Assembly: GCA_013815485.1 (NCBI GenBank)
Contig: JACDGB010000042.1
Coordinates: forward strand, 1 to 9,300
Direction: 5' to 3'
DNA: 9,300 bases
From: Rubrobacter sp.
GTDB taxonomy: Bacteria; Actinomycetota; Rubrobacteria; Rubrobacterales; Rubrobacteraceae
Position numbers and translations under genes: made by a program. The notes beneath the pieces are model-generated. The model saw nothing but the letters and a program-made list of their open reading frames with translations, had not been told where the DNA came from and made no database searches. Each line of letters begins with the position of its first letter. Position 1 is the first letter of the stretch. Below are positions 6,017 through 9,300 of this stretch, in pieces.

Positions 6017-7589
6017 TGCTGATCCCCTTGCGGTCGATCTTTCCAGAACCCGTCTTCGGCAACTCGTCCCGAACCAAGATCTCCTTCGGAACCATGTACG
6101 AGGGAGCATTCTGTATGACGTGCCCCCGGATGGTCTCGATGGCGCTCCCGTTCTCCCCTTCGCCTTCCCTAAGCGAGATCACGGCGATAACATCCTGCCC
6201 GACATCGGGGTTCTCCATGCCGAAGGCACACGCCTCATGCACGAGTCCGGAGCCGAGAAGAAGGTTTTCGACTTCTTCGGGGCTAAGGCGGTAGCCCTGG
6301 TTCTTGATCATGGCGTCCTCGCGCCCGATGAAGTACAAAAACCCGTCCTCGTCCCTGCTAACCGTGTCCCCCGAATACACGACCCGCTCCACGTCCAGAA
6401 GCTCGGGCGGAGCGAGCGGATTTGGACGATACGCTCGCTTCGTCGCCTCCTCGTTGCCCCAGTAGCCCATCGCCACGGTCGGGCCGCGATGGACCAACTC
6501 GCCCGGCTCGCCGGGGGCGCATTCCTCGCCCTCCTTGTTTACCACCAGGATCTCCGTGTTCGGGATCGCCTTGCCGATGCAACTCGACTCGCGGTCGCCC
6601 TCCTCCGGCGGCAAATACGTGGAGCGGAACGCCTCCGTCAGGCCATACATGCGATAGATCCTCGTCCCCGAAAGCCCGAGTAAACGCTTCAATTCATCGA
6701 GATTGGCCTGGGGTATGCGCCCGCCGGTGTTGGCGATGTAGCGCAGGTTTTCGAGTGGCTCTTCCTGGATGGACTTCGCGCTTCTGAGGAGGAGCGCCCA
6801 AAGCGGCGGCACTCCGGTGAGGCCGGTGATCCCCTGCCGCCTGAGCGCCTTTATGAGGTCGCCCGGCAGCCGCGAACGCTGCAATACCAGCGTCGCTCCC
6901 ACCCGCAAAGCGGTGGTGAATTGGCTCATCCCGGCATCGAAGTTCAGCGGGAGCGCGGAGAGGATGCGGTCCTCTGGCGTATTCTCCAGATATGTCGAGA
7001 CGATCTGGGCCCCAGCCACCAGATTGCGCTGGCTGGTAGCCACGCCCTTCGGCATCCCCGTGGAACCCGACGTGTACAGAATCGTCCCGAGGTCTGTCTC
7101 GGAGACGGATCTCTCTTCCGTCGGCGTATCCTCGCTTGCGAGAGCTTCGGACAAGTCCACCGATTCTCCGGCGATTCCTTCTGTCGGCGCGTCGCCCTTG
7201 TAGAAAGCCGAGCCGGGGACCGTGCCTGATTCCAGGTCATCGAGACGGGCTGAGTCCCCGATCATGACTCGTATGTCACAGTCCCGAGCGAGGTACGCGA
7301 CCTGCGGCGGCTTGAAGAGCGGGTTTATGTTCACGTATGCGGCGCCGGCTCGTGACGCGGCGAGCATTGCCACGATGGCCTCCCAGGATTTCTCCAGGTA
7401 GACGCCGACCCTGTCGCCTTTTTCGACGCCCGCGTTCTGGAGGGCGGCGGCCAGTGATCGGCTCTCGCGGTCGAGGTCCGCGTAGGTGTGTTCGGCCTTG
7501 CCGTCCACGACGGCCGTTTGTTGCGGATTACGTTCTGCGGAGTTGCGGAGCAGATCGTGGAGGGTGAACTCGGGATGGACCATGCTCAC
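5997..7589 (-). CDS. AMP-forming acyl/aminoacyl ligase (exosortase A-associated type)
   Basis: This 530-residue ANL-superfamily enzyme adenylates a carboxylate with ATP and passes it to a thiol. Core motifs are intact: LYTSGSTGMPKG at 171-182 (A3, ATP loop), YGLTE at 315-319 (A5), YSGD at 405-408 (A7), GREDAMIKNQGYRLSPEEVE at 422-441 (A8 hinge) and LPKTGSGKIDRK at 510-521 with catalytic Lys517 (A10). The stretch IGKAIPNTEILVV...ECAPGEPGELVHRG...MGYW closely matches my memory of TIGR03098, the acyl-CoA ligase of exosortase A loci. Sitting directly behind a carrier-protein gene, it probably loads that carrier rather than CoA. The GTG at 7589 overlaps the carrier's TGA as GTGA, the usual coupled arrangement. 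An in-frame ATG at 7583 is an alternative start, two codons shorter. The substrate cannot be read by eye. Confidence 0.9.
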   Translation of the reverse strand: MSMVHPEFTLHDLLRNSAERNPQQTAVVDGKAEHTYADLDRESRSLAAALQNAGVEKGDRVGVYLEKSWEAIVAMLAASRAGAAYVNINPLFKPPQVAYLARDCDIRVMIGDSARLDDLESGTVPGSAFYKGDAPTEGIAGESVDLSEALASEDTPTEERSVSETDLGTILYTSGSTGMPKGVATSQRNLVAGAQIVSTYLENTPEDRILSALPLNFDAGMSQFTTALRVGATLVLQRSRLPGDLIKALRRQGITGLTGVPPLWALLLRSAKSIQEEPLENLRYIANTGGRIPQANLDELKRLLGLSGTRIYRMYGLTEAFRSTYLPPEEGDRESSCIGKAIPNTEILVVNKEGEECAPGEPGELVHRGPTVAMGYWGNEEATKRAYRPNPLAPPELLDVERVVYSGDTVSRDEDGFLYFIGREDAMIKNQGYRLSPEEVENLLLGSGLVHEACAFGMENPDVGQDVIAVISLREGEGENGSAIETIRGHVIQNAPSYMVPKEILVRDELPKTGSGKIDRKGISNAYANG

Positions 7590-7837
7590 GAAGTCTTGCT
7601 CGCCACCAGCCCAGCGATGGCCTGGACGGAGCCGAAGTTCTCCTCATCGAACTCGTCATCCTCGACCAGGATCCCGAACCTGTCCTCCAGGAACGTGACA
7701 AGCTCCACCGTCTGAAGCGACGTGAGGACGCCGTTATCTATCAGGGGATAATCATCGGCGACCTCGCGGCCACCCGTGACGTTCTCCCCGAGCCAATCCT
7801 GAACCGCCGCGGCGGCATTCTCCGTATTTACAGCCAT
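7586..7837 (-). CDS. Acyl/aminoacyl carrier protein
   Basis: This 83-residue, acidic, helical carrier protein has the family's layout: DDYPLIDNGVLTSLQTVELV at 28-47, then FLEDRFGILVEDDEFDEENF and a last helix SVQAIAGLV. Ser40 in LTSLQ is the expected 4'-phosphopantetheine site. The residue before it is Thr instead of the common Asp, so the motif reads TSL rather than DSL. The carrier would hold the product of the downstream ligase as a thioester; a phosphopantetheinyl transferase is needed and none is in the window. ATG 7837 is chosen over an in-frame TTG at 7870 because GGAGG (7848-7852 on the minus strand) lies 10 bases upstream of it and the family's fold begins here. It lies 57 bases after the GNAT gene and shares GTGA with the ligase. 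Confidence 0.85.
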   Translation of the reverse strand: MAVNTENAAAAVQDWLGENVTGGREVADDYPLIDNGVLTSLQTVELVTFLEDRFGILVEDDEFDEENFGSVQAIAGLVASKTS

Positions 7838-7894
7838 GTCTTTGTTGCCTCCAGTCTCTATCTGACTCAATCCTGATAACTTTAACGCGAAACT

Positions 7895-8965
7895 CTACCT
7901 GACCCAGAAGGTCATCTCGCCGTCGCCGGCACTGTACGACCAGTTGGCGGTGTCGTTCGCCGTCTTGTGCAGCCCGCGATCCTCGAACTTCATGAGCAGC
8001 GAGTGGCGCCGTCCCTCCCGGAAGAAGAAGCCCATGCGCCGCAGGTCTCCCAGAGCGGGCGAGGTGGACGACTCGTTAAAACGGTACCGGACGATGTACA
8101 CGCCCGCGCCCTGGAAGCGGCGGACGGTCTCCCGCAGGAGCGCCCGCGCGGCGTCGCGGCGGCCAGGGAGCGTGGTCAGGTCGAGCAGGTAGCCGTTGTC
8201 GCCCTCCTGAGTCACCCTGAGCACGGCGTAGCCGAGTAAACCCTCCGCGCCCCGCACACCGAGAACGGTCGTCCGTTCGTGCGGCGAGCCAGGCCCGTAG
8301 CGCCACCGCAGGAACGCCGCGTCCTTCTCAGGGACACAGGGCACTTCGGCGGCGACCTTCTCGAAAAATACGTCGAAGGATTCGTCGAAAGTCTCGATTT
8401 CCACAACTTCCAGGTCTCCTCCGAAGGCGCGTCCCAGAGCGTAATCCACCGTCCGGAGAGCGCGGCTCGGAAGCCAGAGTGCTGGACGGGCGGCCTTCGG
8501 GAGCCTGGGGAGTTGCGACACGTCCAGCACCTTCGCCGCGTACTGGAGCTTGCCCGCCGACTCCGCCCCGAGCTTCATCTCGACCGCCATCGCTTCCTCG
8601 ACTTGATCCACGGACACGCAATTCTCGGCGTAGCGGAAGAAACGCCGCATGAGCGAGAAAGCGTGGAACCCGTATCCAGGGAGCGCCTGATAGTCAGCCG
8701 GCGTGTAAGCGACGACCCGTTCTCCAGAGATCCGATAGTACTGTGGCACCGCGGCCAGATGGCCCACCACCTCGCCGTCCTCGGTGGCGGCGACCCAACG
8801 GCGCATCTCGCCCCCCAGCGGATGCGTCTCCAACCAACTCCATACGGAGGAGTGCCATCCCACGTCGTAGGACTCGGGGTGCTCAGGGTACACGAGGGTG
8901 CGCAGTAGGTCCACGCCGGGCCTTAGCTCCGGGTTCTCCTCAAGCAAACGTATGGATACCTTCAT
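7895..8965 (-). CDS. GNAT-type acyltransferase, two-lobed
   Basis: This 356-residue protein looks like a tandem GNAT protein of the kind found in polysaccharide and envelope loci. Lobe one, about residues 1-150, carries MRRWVAATEDGEVVGHLAAVPQYY (54-77), the beta-hairpin where GNATs say 'v.e.dg.ivG'. Lobe two, about 185-330, carries DAAFLRWRYGPG (215-226), GLLGYAVLRV (242-251) and YLLDLTTLPGRRDAARALLRE (259-279), which fits the acyl-CoA pyrophosphate-binding turn. The chain ends NWSYSAGDGEMTFWVR, a tail I associate with these proteins. It would transfer an acyl or aminoacyl group to an amine; from context the donor could be the carrier protein encoded next, which is inference. The open frame reaches GTG 9175, but the extra 70 residues are low-complexity and unlike a GNAT, so ATG 8965 is used although its Shine-Dalgarno is poor. 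First gene of the four-gene minus-strand unit. Confidence 0.72.
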   Translation of the reverse strand: MKVSIRLLEENPELRPGVDLLRTLVYPEHPESYDVGWHSSVWSWLETHPLGGEMRRWVAATEDGEVVGHLAAVPQYYRISGERVVAYTPADYQALPGYGFHAFSLMRRFFRYAENCVSVDQVEEAMAVEMKLGAESAGKLQYAAKVLDVSQLPRLPKAARPALWLPSRALRTVDYALGRAFGGDLEVVEIETFDESFDVFFEKVAAEVPCVPEKDAAFLRWRYGPGSPHERTTVLGVRGAEGLLGYAVLRVTQEGDNGYLLDLTTLPGRRDAARALLRETVRRFQGAGVYIVRYRFNESSTSPALGDLRRMGFFFREGRRHSLLMKFEDRGLHKTANDTANWSYSAGDGEMTFWVR

Positions 8966-9097
8966 GATCCGCGCGGCGACTCGGGGTGCGCGCTCTCCGG
9001 CCGCTTCCTGAGACCGTTGGAGCGAACGCTGCCCACGTCTGCCGTCCTCGGCTCCTTCCGTCGTTTGAACGTAGCGTCCCGGCCCGTTGGTTTCGAC

Positions 9098-9145
9098 GCG
9101 ACCGGATACAAGAATCAGAGTGTAATACGGAATCCGACCGGTCGC
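9098..9145. repeat. Inverted repeat and palindrome, possible operator
   Basis: GCGACCGG at 9098-9105 is matched by CCGGTCGC at 9138-9145. The second arm overlaps a perfect 10-bp palindrome, CGACCGGTCG, at 9135-9144, and GGAT at 9104-9107 can pair with ATCC at 9132-9135 instead. The set could bind a dimeric regulator of the four-gene unit or fold in its leader RNA. No regulator gene is visible nearby. Confidence 0.3.
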
Positions 9146-9150
9146 TTCGA
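9122..9150 (-). promoter_or_regulatory. Weak candidate promoter for the GNAT-carrier-ligase-decarboxylase unit
   Basis: On the minus strand TCGAAG (9145-9150) and TATTAC (9122-9127) are spaced by exactly 17 bases. The spacer contains the CGACCGGTCG palindrome. The -35 is poor (3 of 6 to TTGACA), so this is a candidate only. It would give a leader of about 150 bases before the ATG at 8965. Confidence 0.22.
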
Positions 9151-9204
9151 GTCTACTTTTCGGCTCCCGAAGCACGGACGGAGCGAGAATATTCTTGCAA
9201 ACGG

Positions 9205-9233
9205 TTGAAGAATGGCCCCGAGGCCACGATAAT
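9205..9233 (+). promoter_or_regulatory. Sigma-70-type promoter facing out of the window
   Basis: TTGAAG (9205-9210) and GATAAT (9228-9233) are separated by 17 bases, with 4 of 6 and 5 of 6 matches to the consensus hexamers. Transcription would start near 9240. The GGGAGGAG at 9291-9298 would serve a start codon just beyond 9300. This makes the gene to the right divergent from the four-gene unit. Confidence 0.5.
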
Positions 9234-9300
9234 TGGTGCTCGTGAGTGGTTCATCATTCCAGAAGGCACGATAGCGCGAGTCGTTACGTCGGGAGGAGCG

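Larger units (their letters stand above)
8966..9300. other. Gene-free region upstream of the four-gene unit
   Basis: I see no convincing gene in these 335 bases. The minus-strand frame that extends the GNAT gene back to 9175 is Arg/Glu/Gln-rich and poorly structured, so it is treated as non-coding, though a longer GNAT protein is possible. The region holds palindromes near 9098-9145 and GAATATTC at 9187-9194, a weak minus-strand promoter candidate at 9122-9150, a better plus-strand promoter at 9205-9233, and GGGAGGAG at 9291-9298, which could be the ribosome binding site of a plus-strand gene starting just past the window. Confidence 0.5.

Noticed and set aside
7586..7837. Non-ribosomal peptide or polyketide cluster
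   Set aside because: No condensation, ketosynthase or thioesterase domain appears; the ligase is a stand-alone enzyme of the exosortase A-associated type.
8279..8908. Plus-strand frame of 209 residues opposite the GNAT gene
   Set aside because: His/Arg/Leu-rich antisense shadow; the minus frame shows GNAT-like motifs.
8966..9175. N-terminal extension of the GNAT gene to a GTG at 9175
   Set aside because: The extra 70 residues are Arg/Glu/Gln-rich and lack a ribosome site at the GTG; kept only as an alternative.

Overview
The window is GC-rich bacterial chromosome with tightly packed genes, frequent GTG/TTG starts and Shine-Dalgarno-led genes. The gene mix (VanW/PG_binding_4 wall protein, DoxX, VC1184-type aminotransferase-like protein) and the base composition suggest a high-GC actinobacterium, possibly of the Rubrobacter/Thermoleophilia type. 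The lineage is an inference; there is no rRNA or other marker to confirm it. I see no tRNA, rRNA, CRISPR array, insertion sequence or phage gene.

Layout. (1) 1-848, plus strand: the end of a small membrane protein, a tiny overlapping ORF that may be frameshifted, and a complete DoxX-family membrane protein. (2) 1023-2513, minus strand: a stand-alone 62-residue PCP_red-domain protein behind its own near-consensus -10, and upstream of it a class V aminotransferase of the cysteine-desulfurase-like family that lacks the usual active-site cysteine. (3) 2788-4599, plus strand: a membrane-anchored 603-residue VanW protein with two PG_binding_4-like regions, closed by a strong hairpin terminator at 4622-4651 that can serve both converging units. 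(4) 4685-8965, minus strand: four co-directional genes in the order GNAT-type acyltransferase, 83-residue acyl/aminoacyl carrier protein, AMP-forming ligase and fold-III PLP decarboxylase. The last three overlap at their ends and are probably translationally coupled. (5) 8966-9300: gene-free upstream region holding palindromes, a weak candidate promoter for the four-gene unit and a good plus-strand promoter pointing out of the window.

The four-gene unit is the most interesting part. Ligase and decarboxylase resemble, from memory of the families, the 'exosortase A system-associated' ligase (TIGR03098) and decarboxylase (TIGR03099) found in proteobacterial exopolysaccharide/PEP-CTERM loci. Here they stand beside a carrier protein and an acyltransferase, with no exosortase or glycosyltransferase in view. 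A reasonable model is that the ligase adenylates a small carboxylate or amino acid and loads it on Ser40 of the carrier protein, the decarboxylase shapes the free or tethered amino acid, and the GNAT protein transfers the product to an envelope or small-molecule acceptor. The substrate cannot be read from the sequence.
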